Assembly (NCBI RefSeq): GCF_001570405.1
Contig: NZ_BBYM01000025.1
Location: 1-64,000 of the forward strand
Length of the DNA stretch: 64,000 nt
Source: Microtetraspora niveoalba
Lineage (GTDB): Bacteria; Actinomycetota; Actinomycetes; Streptosporangiales; Streptosporangiaceae
Direction: 5' to 3'
Shown here: positions 1-8,560 of the stretch, piece by piece
How the letters are laid out: each line of letters begins with the position of its first letter
Position numbering within the stretch: position 1 is the first letter of the stretch
Notes under the pieces: generated by a model
What the model saw: only the letters and a program-made list of their open reading frames with translations
Told to the model about the DNA's origin: nothing
Database searches by the model: none
Translations under genes and position numbers: made by a program

Positions 1-1273
1 TGAGCTTCTGGTGTTGATCAACGCGGAGTCCCTGCCGGATGACCCGCCCGCCCAGACTCACGACAGCGGGGACATCCGGGGCACGTCCAACACCTTCGAC
101 GCGACCGATACCTTCGACGTGACCGATACCTCGGACACGTTCAAGGCCGCCGAGGCCGCCGACACTACCGACGCGGCTGACGCGGCGGATGTCTCCGACA
201 CCCTCGAGGACACCGAGGCCGCCGAGGACACCGAGGCTGTCGGCATCTTCGCCACAGCGGACAGCGACGACACCGTCGACGCGGCGGATACCTCCAACAC
301 CCCCAAGGACACCAAGGCCACCAAGGCAACTGACACCTTCGCCACGGCGGACAGCGACGACGCCGTCGCCCCCTTCGACGCAGCGGGCATGGACGACACC
401 GCCGACGCGATCAACACCCGCAACGCCGCTGACGAGGGCGAGACATGCGAGACATCCGAGCCCGACGACACCGCCTTCCTGGATCAGGGGCCCGAAGCCA
501 CGCCCGCGTCCCCTGCCGGGGAGACGACGGCGTCCGACGCCGACTGCCCGGACGCCCATGCTTCTCAGGACACGACCGCGCAGGAGCAAGGCGATCTGCG
601 GGTGGGCGACCGGGACGGCCGGAATGACGTCACGCAGCGCCGGGACCACCGCGATGACCGAGAGGGCCTCCGAGACCGGGACAACCGAGGCGCACGAGCG
701 GGCATGCGGGGCCGGGATGACCCGAAGGGCCTCCGTGATCCGGGCGACCGAGGCGCCAGAAAAGACAGGCAGAGCCACGGTGGCGTGCAAGACGGCCGCC
801 GAGGGAGCGGACGGCGGGGCGCCGACTGGGCCACGCCGGGCGGGCTCGTCTCCGGACGCACCCTGCCCGGGCTGCTGCTGGCCACCGGACAGTTCCTCCC
901 CGTCACCGACATCCACCGCCTGGCCCGCACCTCCAGCCTCACGCGCCTGGTCATGAACTCCGACGGTGAAGTCCTCGACGTCGGACGCAAAGCCCGCCAA
1001 GCCACCAGAAGGCAACGCCGGGCCATCCTCGCCCGCTACACCAAGTGCATGGTGGATGACTGCGCCCTGCCCGCCCACCTCTGCCAGATCGACCACGTCA
1101 TGAACTGGTCCGACGGAGGCGCAACCGACCTGCGCAACCTCGGGCCCACCTGCCAGTTCCACAACCGCGACCGCTACCGCAACCCCCAGAACTACCGGCT
1201 CCACCGGGTGGGCAAAGACCGATGGGGATTCACCTACATCGGCCCCCGAGCCCAACGCCTACAAGCCGGATAA
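1..1273 (+). CDS. HNH endonuclease of the DUF222/13E12 type, 5' end outside window
   Basis: The reading frame is open to the left edge, so the N-terminal part is missing; a GTG at 11 is inside the frame and probably not the true start. The C-terminal ~90 residues carry an HNH nuclease signature: a CMVDDC zinc-knuckle-like pair, QIDHVMNWSDGG, then NL..TCQFHNRDRYR. This matches the C-terminal HNH domain of DUF222 (13E12 repeat) proteins, which are numerous in actinobacterial genomes and of poorly known function. Upstream is an unusual linker: about 130 residues almost entirely Asp, Thr, Ala and Glu, made of short repeats, then about 60 residues rich in Arg, Asp and Gly. A decayed copy of the gene's 3' end lies 147 bp downstream. 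The family call is firm; the biological role is not known. Confidence 0.85.
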   Translation, partial: ELLVLINAESLPDDPPAQTHDSGDIRGTSNTFDATDTFDVTDTSDTFKAAEAADTTDAADAADVSDTLEDTEAAEDTEAVGIFATADSDDTVDAADTSNTPKDTKATKATDTFATADSDDAVAPFDAAGMDDTADAINTRNAADEGETCETSEPDDTAFLDQGPEATPASPAGETTASDADCPDAHASQDTTAQEQGDLRVGDRDGRNDVTQRRDHRDDREGLRDRDNRGARAGMRGRDDPKGLRDPGDRGARKDRQSHGGVQDGRRGSGRRGADWATPGGLVSGRTLPGLLLATGQFLPVTDIHRLARTSSLTRLVMNSDGEVLDVGRKARQATRRQRRAILARYTKCMVDDCALPAHLCQIDHVMNWSDGGATDLRNLGPTCQFHNRDRYRNPQNYRLHRVGKDRWGFTYIGPRAQRLQAG

Positions 1274-1348
1274 CACCACCGCGCGCGCAAGGGGCCGGCG
1301 GGGCTCCACCACGTCGGCCCCAGCCGATGGGTGCGGGCCGGTTGACAC

Positions 1349-1406
1349 CACCGGCCCGGCAAGGACCAGCGGAGATCCACCTACATCCGCCCCCGCTTCA
1401 GACGCC
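1349..1406 (+). pseudogene. Remnant of a second HNH gene 3' end
   Basis: These 58 bases align without gaps to 1202-1259, the last coding part of the upstream HNH gene. I count 43 of 58 identities. The frame is kept: HRxGKD...TYIxPR is readable in both. It looks like the tail of a decayed tandem paralogue or of a partial duplication. Confidence 0.6.
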
Positions 1407-1598
1407 ACCATGAACGGCGCGGCCAAGCACGACGTCCCGCATGACCAACACAGCCGCGAGACCTTCAGCACCACCGGGTAGACGATCAGCCTCCAGCACC
1501 ACAGGAGCATGCGCACCGGGACCGGCCTGAGCGGCGACCTGACCAGGCATCAATCGCCTCGCCAGCCCTAGCAAGGGTCGAGCAAGTGCGCCCGACCT

Positions 1599-1688
1599 CA
1601 GCAACACCGAGGGCGGGCGACTGGCCTCCAGCAACGCCGGGGGCGGACGACTGGCCTCCAGCAACGCCGGGGGCGGACGACTGGTCTC
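1599..1688. repeat. Three tandem copies of a 30-bp unit
   Basis: Copies run 1599-1628, 1629-1658 and 1659-1688. Copies 2 and 3 differ at one base; copy 1 has three further differences. The unit begins CAGCAACGCCGGGGGCGGAC. It lies outside any credible gene. Confidence 0.85.
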
Positions 1689-1814
1689 CAAGACCACTCC
1701 CGGGAGCAGGGGCACCGAGTCCTACATGACCGGCGGCCTACCTGCACCGCCCGAGGCAGCGGTCGTCCGACCGCGACGGGCACCGCGGTGACGAGGCCCG
1801 GAGTCCGGCAGCAG

Positions 1815-2085
1815 AACCAAGTTGAGCGCCCCCTGGCAGCCCCGGCCTGAGCGAACCCCTGGCAGCCCCGGCCTGAGCGAACCCGTGCCCGAACCAAGTT
1901 GGGCGACCCCATGGCAGCACCGGGCTGAGCGAACCCGTGCCCGAACCAAGTTGGGCGACCCCATGGCAGCACCGGGCTGAGCGAGCCCGTGGCAGCACCG
2001 AGCTGAGCGATCCGGCCGCAATACCGGGCTGAACGAAGCCGCAGCAAGACCGGGCTGAGCGAGCCCGTGGCAGAGCCGGGCTGAG
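1815..2085. repeat. Degenerate 26-bp tandem repeat array
   Basis: About ten units of roughly 26 bp, with consensus starting GGCTGAGCGAGCCCGTGGCA. Two successive 52-bp stretches (1871-1922 and 1923-1974) are nearly identical double units, showing recent expansion. There is no spacer/repeat alternation, so this is a minisatellite, not a CRISPR array. A 26-bp period is not a multiple of three, so it does not encode a repeat protein. Confidence 0.85.
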
Positions 2086-2099
2086 GGGGGATCGTACGT

Positions 2100-3371
2100 C
2101 TAGGGAACGCTCTTGATCTTCCAGACGAGGATCGCGCCGAGCAGGACGAGCCCGCCCGCCGTCAGATAGAGCACGGTGTAGCCGCCGAGGCCGGCAACGA
2201 TCGGCCCTGCGATGACCGGGCCGAGCACCTGCGGCCCGGAGTTGGCGATGTTGATGAGGCCGAGGTCCTTGCCACGGCCCTTCGCGGCGGGCAGGACCTG
2301 GGTGATGAGGGCGTTGTCCACCGCGAAGTACGCGCCGAACCCGATCCCGAGGATCAGCGCCGCCACCATGGTCACGTTCCATTCCGGCCAGAACGCGAGC
2401 ATGAGCGCCGGAACCGCGCTGATGGTGCCGGCGACCGTGACCACGAGCTTCCGCTTGCCCAGCCGGTCGGAGAGCATCCCGGCCAGTACGGCGGTCAGCA
2501 CCACGGCCCCGGTGTAGACGAGGATCAGCAGGAACAGGCCGTCGCTCGCCTTCTCCCCCGGGAACCGCCGCTCGTAGCCCACCGCGTCGGTCAGGAAATA
2601 GAGCAGGTACAGCAGCGCCATCGCGTTGCCGAGGCTCATGAGAAAGCGGGTGGCCCACGCCCACGCGAAGTCGGGGTGTTTCCTCGGGCTGATCCAGAAG
2701 TGCCTGAGCGTGAAGGTCGGGCGGTGCTCGCGCGGGAGGGCCGGGTCCGGCGTCGTCAGCACGAACGGCAGCACGCACAGCGGCAGGATCAGGCCGATCA
2801 GCAGATATCCGGACGTGCTCCCGGTCGCGACCATGGTGACGAGGCCGACGCCGACCACCACGCCGAGCGACTGCGTGATGCCGATCCATCCCGACACCCC
2901 GCCGCGCTGGCTCACCGGGACGTGGTCGGGGACCCCGGCGGACAGCGCCGCCTGAAGGCAGTTGAGCCCGATCTGCGCCGCGCACCAGCCCAGTGCCACG
3001 CCCGCGACCGTGTTCTGCATGGAGAGGAACAGCAGGCCGAGGCAGGCGAGCAGCGCGCCGGACAGCGTCCAGGGGTGCCGCCGGCCGAACCTGCCCGCCG
3101 TACGGTCCGACAGTGCGCCGGCGATCGGGTTGGCGATGAGGGCGGCCGCCGCGCCGAGCCCGGTGACCAGGGCGAGCGCGGCCTCCTTGCCGCCGCCGGC
3201 GATCTCGCCGACCTGCTCGGGAAGGAGCACCTGCAACGGCCCGAAGTACCCCATCCAGAGGACGAGGTTGCCGAGGGAGATGAAGGCGATCCAGCGCGGC
3301 CCGACCCGGCGCACCGGCTCGGCGAGGGCTGCGGGGAGTTCGGAGGCCTGACCGGTGACGTTCATGGGCAT
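2100..3371 (-). CDS. MFS transporter
   Basis: A 423-residue integral membrane protein with about twelve hydrophobic segments and a major facilitator motif A in the first cytoplasmic loop (GALSDRTAGRFGRRHPW). It is probably a secondary transporter of sugars, drugs or other small molecules; the substrate cannot be read from the sequence. The overall look, with a long loop near the middle, recalls the cation-symporter-like MFS group. Two start codons are possible, ATG at 3371 and ATG at 3365; neither has a strong ribosome binding site. It is divergent from the chitinase gene, with 407 bp between them. The end of the gene runs into the 26-bp repeat array. Confidence 0.85.
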   Translation of the reverse strand: MPMNVTGQASELPAALAEPVRRVGPRWIAFISLGNLVLWMGYFGPLQVLLPEQVGEIAGGGKEAALALVTGLGAAAALIANPIAGALSDRTAGRFGRRHPWTLSGALLACLGLLFLSMQNTVAGVALGWCAAQIGLNCLQAALSAGVPDHVPVSQRGGVSGWIGITQSLGVVVGVGLVTMVATGSTSGYLLIGLILPLCVLPFVLTTPDPALPREHRPTFTLRHFWISPRKHPDFAWAWATRFLMSLGNAMALLYLLYFLTDAVGYERRFPGEKASDGLFLLILVYTGAVVLTAVLAGMLSDRLGKRKLVVTVAGTISAVPALMLAFWPEWNVTMVAALILGIGFGAYFAVDNALITQVLPAAKGRGKDLGLINIANSGPQVLGPVIAGPIVAGLGGYTVLYLTAGGLVLLGAILVWKIKSVP

Positions 3372-3778
3372 CCCGTTCGCAAGGTGAGGGGTGCTCGGAT
3401 GCTACGCCGCCCGGCCTCCTGGATGAATAGGCCGTTCCAATACTGTGATCACCATAATTCCCACGTTGTAATCTCGCAGCCGCCCTCCGCGTCCCCTCCG
3501 GCGCCCCGGTCGCCGGCCCGCTGCCGGGCCGCGCTCACGACTTTGACACTTCCGTCACACCGGTGTCATCGAGACGGCCGCCCGGCACGGCCGCAGGCCG
3601 GCGGGACCTGCCGAGACGCGCGGCGGGGGCGAAACACCATGGAGCCAGGGTTATCTTTTTGGAAACTTTCCTAAAAGAAAGCATTGACTGCCCAGGCGGG
3701 AGCGCCTAGCTTCCAGATCGACGACCCCTGGGGGCGGGGTGCGCGCGAAGTCCTGTCGCCTATGGAGGTGGCCCGCCC
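3372..3778. other. Divergent intergenic region, MFS transporter and chitinase
   Basis: No gene is seen. The right part carries the chitinase promoter (listed separately). Near the middle is a 10-bp palindrome ACACCGGTGT within a longer TGACAC...GTGTCA arrangement (about 3544-3568), a possible regulatory site of unknown function. Confidence 0.5.
3661..3712 (+). promoter_or_regulatory. Chitinase promoter with upstream palindrome
   Basis: A -35 box TTGACT (3684-3689), a 17-bp spacer and a -10-like TAGCTT (3707-3712) lie about 65 bp before the GTG start. Just upstream is the palindrome GGAAACTTTCC (3661-3671), overlapped by CTTTC-6-GAAAG (3666-3681). The spacer contains CGGGAGCGC, half of a CebR/CelR box (TGGGAGCGCTCCCA) but not the full palindrome. 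The sites are seen directly; regulation by a sugar-responsive repressor is inferred. Confidence 0.6.
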
Positions 3779-6175
3779 GTGTTCTCCTCACGACCGTCCT
3801 CATCCCGATCGCCCGCCCAGCCGCCTGCCCGGCCGCCCGCCGTGTCCGCGCGCCCGACCCGGCGCGTACGCGGGGTGCTGGCCGCGGCCGCCGCGTCGCT
3901 GGCCCTCGTCGCCGGCGCCCTCACCGGCGCCGCGGCAGCGGCCGCCGACAACGAGACCTGCCGCCCCGACGGCCTCTACCGGACGCCCGGTGTGGACGTG
4001 CCGTACTGCCTGACCTACGACGAGTCCGGCAGGGAGAAGATGGGCGCCGACCACCCGCGCCGGATCATCGGCTACTTCACCGGATGGCGTGACGGGAAGA
4101 ACGGCCAGCCGTCCTACCTGGCCAAGGACATCCCGTGGAGCAAGATCACCCACATCAACTACGCGTTCGCGCACGTCGGCTCGGACAACAAGATCTCGGT
4201 CGGCGCGAACGGCCCGGACAACGCGGCGACCGGCATGGAGTGGCCGGGCGTCGCCGGGGCGGAGCTCGACCCGGCGCTGCCGTACAAAGGGCACTTCAAC
4301 CTGCTCAACAAGTACAAGAAGGCCAACCCGCACGCCAAGACGCTGATCAGCGTGGGCGGCTGGGCCGAGACCGGCGGCTACCTGGAGGGGAGCGGCCGGG
4401 TGGCCTCCGGCGGCTTCTACAGCATGACCGTCAACGCGGGCGGCGGCGTCAACCAGGCCGGGATCGACACGTTCGCCGACTCGGCGGTGAAGTTCCTGCG
4501 CGACTACGGCTTCAACGGCGTGGACATCGACTACGAGTACCCCACCTCGATGAAGGACGCGGGCAACCCGCTCGACTGGACCATCGCCAACGCGCGCCGG
4601 GCGAACCTGATGAAGGGCTACGCGGCGCTGATGAAGACGCTGCGCGAGAAGCTCGACCGGGCCTCCGCCGCCGACGGCAAGTACTACATGCTCACCGTGG
4701 CCGCGCCCGCCTCCGGCTATCTGCTGCGCGGCATGGAGACCTTCCAGGTCGCCCAGTACCTCGACTACGTCAACATCATGTCGTACGACCTGCACGGCGC
4801 GTGGAACGAGTTCGTCGGCCCCAACGCCGCGCTGTACGACGACGGCAAGGACGCCGAGCTGGCGAAGTGGGGCGTCTACACCACCTCGCAGTACGGCGGC
4901 ATCGGCTACCTCAACACCGACTGGGCCTACCACTACTTCCGCGGCGCGATGCCGGCGGGGCGGATCAACATCGGTGTGCCGTACTACACGCGCGGCTGGA
5001 AGAACGTCAACGGCGGCACCAACGGCCTGTGGGGCACGTCGAACGGCTCCAACTGTCCGATCGGGCTGACCACCTGCGGCGACGGCGCCCGCGGCGTGGA
5101 CAACCTCTGGCACGACGAGGAGAACGGCAAGGAGGTCGGCGCCGGCTCCAACCCGATGTGGCACGCCAAGAACCTGGAGAACGGCATCACCGGCTCGTAC
5201 GGCCCGGCCTACGGCCTCGACCCGGCGAACGACCCCGAGGACCGGATGACCGGCACCTACACCCGCTTCTACGACTCCACGATGGCCGCCCCCTGGCTGT
5301 GGAACGCGAACAAGAAGGTGTTCCTCTCCACCGAGGACGAGCAGTCGATCGGCGTGAAGGCGAACTACGTCAAGGACAAGGGCCTCGGCGGCATGATGAT
5401 CTGGGAGCTGGCCGGCGACTACCGGTGGACCGGCTCCGAGTACTTCATGGGCGACACGCTGACGACGCTCGCCTACGACACGCTCAAGACCGCCTCGCCG
5501 TACGGCGCGACCACGGCGAAGGTGAACATCCCGGCCGAGAAGCTGGACGTCACCGTGGAGGCGACCGGGTTCCCCGTCGGCGACAGCAACTACCCGATCA
5601 ACCCCAAGCTCAAGATCACCAACAACTCGCAGACGACGATCCCGGGCGGGGCCGAGTTCCAGTGGGACTACGCGACCTCCGCGCCGAACAACGCCAAGGA
5701 CCAGTCCGGCTTCGGGCTGCGGGTGATCGCCAGCGAGCACACCGGCACCAACGTCGGCGGGCTCAAGGGCGACTTCCACCGGGTCTCGGTGAAGCTCCCC
5801 ACCTGGCAGTCGCTCGCGCCGGGAGCGTCGGTCACGCTCGACTACGTCTACTACCTGCCCGCCCCCGGCCCGGCGAACTACACGCTGACCTTCGGCGGCA
5901 AGACGTACGGCCTGGTCTTCGAGAACGCCAGAGGCGGGACGATCTCCAACCCCTCCCCCAGCGCCAGCCCGAGCGCGTCTCCCAGCGCCTCACCGAGCGC
6001 CTCGCCGAGCGGCGGCACGTGCTCCGCGCCCGCCTGGGCGGCCGGCACGGTCTACAACGGAGGCCAGCAGGTCTCCCACAAGGGCCACACCTGGCAGGCC
6101 AAGTGGTGGACGCAGAACGAGGAGCCGGGAAGCACCGGAGAGTGGGGTGTCTGGAAGGATCTCGGCGCCTGCTGA
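3779..6175 (+). CDS. Secreted GH18 chitinase with chitin-binding domain
   Basis: A 798-residue exported endo-acting chitinase. Residues 1-56 form a long signal peptide: Arg-rich n-region with RRVRG, Ala/Leu core, then Ala-rich cleavage zone. A GH18 TIM barrel spans about 75-565; the active-site strand reads [11 protein letters not shown] with catalytic Glu253. The first Asp of the usual DGxDxDxE is Asn here. A chitinase insertion region with YTRGW follows. A beta-sandwich, CBM-like module spans about 580-712, then a Ser-Pro-Ala linker (about 724-745), then a CBM5/12 chitin-binding module (747-798) with AKWWT. The GTG start is preceded by GGAGG. It releases chito-oligosaccharides from chitin outside the cell. 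A palindrome-bearing promoter lies upstream. Confidence 0.95.
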   Translation: MFSSRPSSSRSPAQPPARPPAVSARPTRRVRGVLAAAAASLALVAGALTGAAAAAADNETCRPDGLYRTPGVDVPYCLTYDESGREKMGADHPRRIIGYFTGWRDGKNGQPSYLAKDIPWSKITHINYAFAHVGSDNKISVGANGPDNAATGMEWPGVAGAELDPALPYKGHFNLLNKYKKANPHAKTLISVGGWAETGGYLEGSGRVASGGFYSMTVNAGGGVNQAGIDTFADSAVKFLRDYGFNGVDIDYEYPTSMKDAGNPLDWTIANARRANLMKGYAALMKTLREKLDRASAADGKYYMLTVAAPASGYLLRGMETFQVAQYLDYVNIMSYDLHGAWNEFVGPNAALYDDGKDAELAKWGVYTTSQYGGIGYLNTDWAYHYFRGAMPAGRINIGVPYYTRGWKNVNGGTNGLWGTSNGSNCPIGLTTCGDGARGVDNLWHDEENGKEVGAGSNPMWHAKNLENGITGSYGPAYGLDPANDPEDRMTGTYTRFYDSTMAAPWLWNANKKVFLSTEDEQSIGVKANYVKDKGLGGMMIWELAGDYRWTGSEYFMGDTLTTLAYDTLKTASPYGATTAKVNIPAEKLDVTVEATGFPVGDSNYPINPKLKITNNSQTTIPGGAEFQWDYATSAPNNAKDQSGFGLRVIASEHTGTNVGGLKGDFHRVSVKLPTWQSLAPGASVTLDYVYYLPAPGPANYTLTFGGKTYGLVFENARGGTISNPSPSASPSASPSASPSASPSGGTCSAPAWAAGTVYNGGQQVSHKGHTWQAKWWTQNEEPGSTGEWGVWKDLGAC

Positions 6176-6242
6176 CCCGCCCCGACCCGTGTGATCTCCA
6201 AGGGGCCAGGTCTCGAAGGTCCGCCGAACCGCCCTGACCCCC

Positions 6243-6278
6243 GTGGTCTCCGTGATCACCGTGATCTCTGTGATCTCC
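6243..6278. repeat. Four 9-bp tandem repeats
   Basis: Units GTGGTCTCC, GTGATCACC, GTGATCTCT and GTGATCTCC lie head to tail. No function is evident. Confidence 0.7.
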
Positions 6279-6394
6279 GAGCGCCGAGACGTGGGCGAGA
6301 GCCTCGGCGCCCATGGAACCGCCCCTCCTGACCCTCCCACCGGCCCACCCGCCCCGAGCCCTCCCGGCTCGGGGGCGGGCGGAGCCCCTCGACA

Positions 6395-6438
6395 CCCCGG
6401 GCCGCGTGACCCTAACGCCCCCCACGCGCGGCCCGGGG
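6395..6438 (+). terminator. Hairpin terminator downstream of chitinase
   Basis: CCCCGGGCCGCG(TG) pairs with (CA)CGCGCGGCCCGGGG, leaving a 2-nt bulge and a loop of about 14 nt, followed by CTTTCC. The stem is very stable and lies about 220 bp after the chitinase stop and before copC. The lack of a long U-tract is normal for actinobacterial terminators. Confidence 0.6.
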
Positions 6439-6746
6439 CTTTCCCGTCCCGGCACGGTTGCCCGGCACGGCCGGCCCGCCCTCGCCGGTCCTGGGGAAAG
6501 GCCGCCTCACGGGTCCCGCAGGTCTCACCGCCCGGAACCTCACGTCTCCGGCCCGTCTCCCTCGGGCGGCCGGCCGGAAGCCCGCACGGCCTCCCCCGCT
6601 TCCCCGCGCCGGAACTTTTCTCTCCCTTCGAAACCGCGGCGCCGTAGGCGATGCGGCCCTCGCCCCGTCCCGGCGGGAGCCGTACTCGTGCCGGACAGAT
6701 GGGACCATGTCTGGGTCAGCAAGCATCCAACGGAAGGTCATCATCG

Positions 6747-7385
6747 GTGAGGCGGCTACTCACGGTCCTGCTGCTCGCCTGCGCTCCCCTGCTGGGCGTC
6801 GCGGCACCGGCGCAGGCGCACAACGTGCTGGTCGGCAGCGACCCCAAGGACGGCGCCCAGGTGTCCACCGCTCCGGAGCGGATCACGCTGAACTTCGACC
6901 AGCCCGTACGCCGGGACTTCGCCCGCGTCGCCGTCACCGGCCCGGACGGGGTCGACTACGCGCGGGGCGAGATCGCGGCGAAGGGCGACGACATCTCGGT
7001 CGGCCTGGCCCCGCTCGGTCCGGCCGGCGCGTACGTGATCGGCTACCGCATCGTGTCGAACGACGGCCACCCGGTCACGGGCACGATCACCTTCACCCTG
7101 ACGACCGCCGGGACCGCCGCCGGGCAGCCCTCCCCCGCGGCGAGCGCCTCGGCCGACCCGAGCCCGTCGCCTGGCGGCACGCCGCCTCCGGTCACGGGGG
7201 GAGAGCCGGGCGCGGGTGGGGAACCGGGCGCAGGTGGAGAGCCGGACGCCTACGCCGCCGACCTCGCCGCGCAGAGCTCGTCCGGGGGCTGGGTGTGGGG
7301 CCTGCTCGTCGCCGCCGGCGCGCTGCTCGCCCTGTCCGCCTACGTGCTCGTACGCCACGACCGCCGTCTGCGAGGCGCGGCATGA
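6747..7385 (+). CDS. copC: CopC-like copper-binding protein, membrane anchored
   Basis: A 212-residue protein with a signal peptide (residues 1-24, ending APAQA) followed directly by His25-Asn, the N-terminal copper ligand typical of mature CopC. The CopC beta-barrel continues to a conserved SNDGHPVTGTITF strand, whose DGH supplies further ligands. A Pro/Gly/Ser-rich linker leads to a C-terminal transmembrane helix and a short Arg-rich tail, so the copper domain sits on the outer face. The GTG at 6747 was chosen over an in-frame ATG at 6651 because it has GGAAGG nine bases upstream and places the signal peptide at the N-terminus. The stop overlaps the copD start as ATGA. The likely role is copper binding and delivery to CopD. 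Confidence 0.9.
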   Translation: MRRLLTVLLLACAPLLGVAAPAQAHNVLVGSDPKDGAQVSTAPERITLNFDQPVRRDFARVAVTGPDGVDYARGEIAAKGDDISVGLAPLGPAGAYVIGYRIVSNDGHPVTGTITFTLTTAGTAAGQPSPAASASADPSPSPGGTPPPVTGGEPGAGGEPGAGGEPDAYAADLAAQSSSGGWVWGLLVAAGALLALSAYVLVRHDRRLRGAA

Positions 7386-8560
7386 CCACGACCGGAGCCG
7401 CGAGGGACGCCGGGCCGCAGACCCCGCCGGACGCCCCCATGAACCCCGAGACCCCCGAGACCTCCGAGAACGCCACGAACCCCGGGAACGCCGGGAACCC
7501 GGCGAACGGCGAGGACGGCGCGAAGGCCGAGACGGCGATCGCGGCCACCGGGACGGACGGCGGGGAACCGGTGGCCCGCCCCAGGCTCGCCGTCGCCACG
7601 CTGGTCCTCGCGGGGCTGGTCGCCGCGCTGGTGTCGACCTGGGCGACCCTCCCCAGGGCCGCGCAGGGCATCGTTATGCCCGGCCCGCTCGTCGAGTACG
7701 GCCTGCCCGTCATGCGGCTGGTCCTCGACGTGGCGGCGACCGCGACGGTCGGGCTCAGCCTGCTGCCCAAGCTGCTCGGCTTCGCCGATCCGGAGCGGAC
7801 CGAGCCGGTGGCGGCGCGGGCGAGGCACTGGGCGGTGCTGTCCGCGCTGGTGTGGGCCGCGTCGGCGCTCGTCTCCACCGTGCTGAGCGCCGCCGAGCTG
7901 AACCCGGGCCAGGCGCCCGACGTCGCCGCGTTCGTCGAGCGGATCGGCTCGGGCCAGGGGCTCATCGTCAGCGCCTCGTGCGCGGTGGTGAGCGCCGCCG
8001 TGGGCATGTTCGCGGTCAGGTTCGGCGAGAAGGTCCCGGCCGAGTTGCGCGTGCTGGTGGCCGCGTTCGGCCTGCTGCCGCTGCCGGTGACCGGTCACGC
8101 CTCCAACTGGTACTGGCACGACATGAGCATGGTGTCGATGGAGCTGCACGTCATCGGCTCGGCCGCCTGGGTGGGCGGCCTGCTCGCGTTCGCCGTGCTG
8201 CTCGCGGGCGACCGCGGCCTGCTGGCGGCGGCGCTGCCGCGGTTCTCCCGGCTGGCGACGGTGGCGCTGCTCGTCGTGGGCCTCACCGGCCTGTTCAACG
8301 GCGTGGTCGAGCTGCTGCTGACGCCGGGGCAGGAGTTCCCGCTCTCGCTGGTGACCACCGGCTACGGCCGGCTCGTCGTCGCGAAGATCGTGTTCGTCGG
8401 GGCGGTGGCACTGCTCGGGGGCAACATCCGCTGGCGGCTGCTGCCCGCGATCAGCCGGCGGGCCCCGACGGCGTTCGCCGCCTGGGTGGCGTTCGAACTC
8501 GCCGTCATGGGCCTCGCCTACGGCGTGGCGGTGGCGCTGACCCGCGCGCCCGTCTCCTGA
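7382..8560 (+). CDS. copD: CopD-like copper import membrane protein
   Basis: A 392-residue multispanning protein with about eight transmembrane helices after a roughly 70-residue N-terminal tail rich in Pro, Asn and Glu (repeats like NPxTPE), which is not part of the family core. CopD hallmarks are in the middle: GHASNWYWHDMSMVSMELHV followed by SAAWVGGLLAF, with His and Met residues in membrane segments. It is translationally coupled to copC by an ATGA overlap. Known CopCD pairs move copper into the cytoplasm or to membrane cuproenzymes. The 3' end overlaps the convergent gene at 8518-9717 by 43 bp. Confidence 0.88.
   Translation: MTTTGAARDAGPQTPPDAPMNPETPETSENATNPGNAGNPANGEDGAKAETAIAATGTDGGEPVARPRLAVATLVLAGLVAALVSTWATLPRAAQGIVMPGPLVEYGLPVMRLVLDVAATATVGLSLLPKLLGFADPERTEPVAARARHWAVLSALVWAASALVSTVLSAAELNPGQAPDVAAFVERIGSGQGLIVSASCAVVSAAVGMFAVRFGEKVPAELRVLVAAFGLLPLPVTGHASNWYWHDMSMVSMELHVIGSAAWVGGLLAFAVLLAGDRGLLAAALPRFSRLATVALLVVGLTGLFNGVVELLLTPGQEFPLSLVTTGYGRLVVAKIVFVGAVALLGGNIRWRLLPAISRRAPTAFAAWVAFELAVMGLAYGVAVALTRAPVS

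Larger units (their letters stand above)
1274..2099. other. Gene-free region with gene remnant and tandem repeats
   Basis: No convincing gene lies between the HNH gene and the MFS gene that ends at 2100. The stretch contains a 58-bp remnant of an HNH gene tail and two tandem-repeat blocks (30-bp and 26-bp units). Apparent reading frames on the minus strand come from the repeats. It looks like an eroding region at the end of a variable gene. Confidence 0.7.
6176..6746. other. Intergenic region, chitinase to copC
   Basis: No convincing gene. It contains four 9-bp repeats at 6243-6278 and a strong GC hairpin followed by CTTTCC at 6395-6438. An ATG at 6651 is in frame with copC, but the added residues have no signal-peptide character, so this stretch is treated as 5' untranslated. 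Confidence 0.6.

Noticed and set aside
1722-2047. Short minus-strand frames over the 26-bp repeats
   Set aside because: They exist only because the repeats lack stops; the period is not a multiple of three and there is no start signal.
1815-2085. CRISPR array
   Set aside because: Units are contiguous with no unique spacers, and no cas genes are nearby.
3697-3706. CebR/CelR operator before the chitinase
   Set aside because: Only one half of the 14-bp palindrome is present, so it is not called as a site, only noted in the promoter entry.
6243-6647. A 134-codon frame downstream of the chitinase
   Set aside because: It begins in 9-bp repeats and continues through a terminator hairpin; composition is Pro/Arg/Gly-rich with no ribosome binding site.
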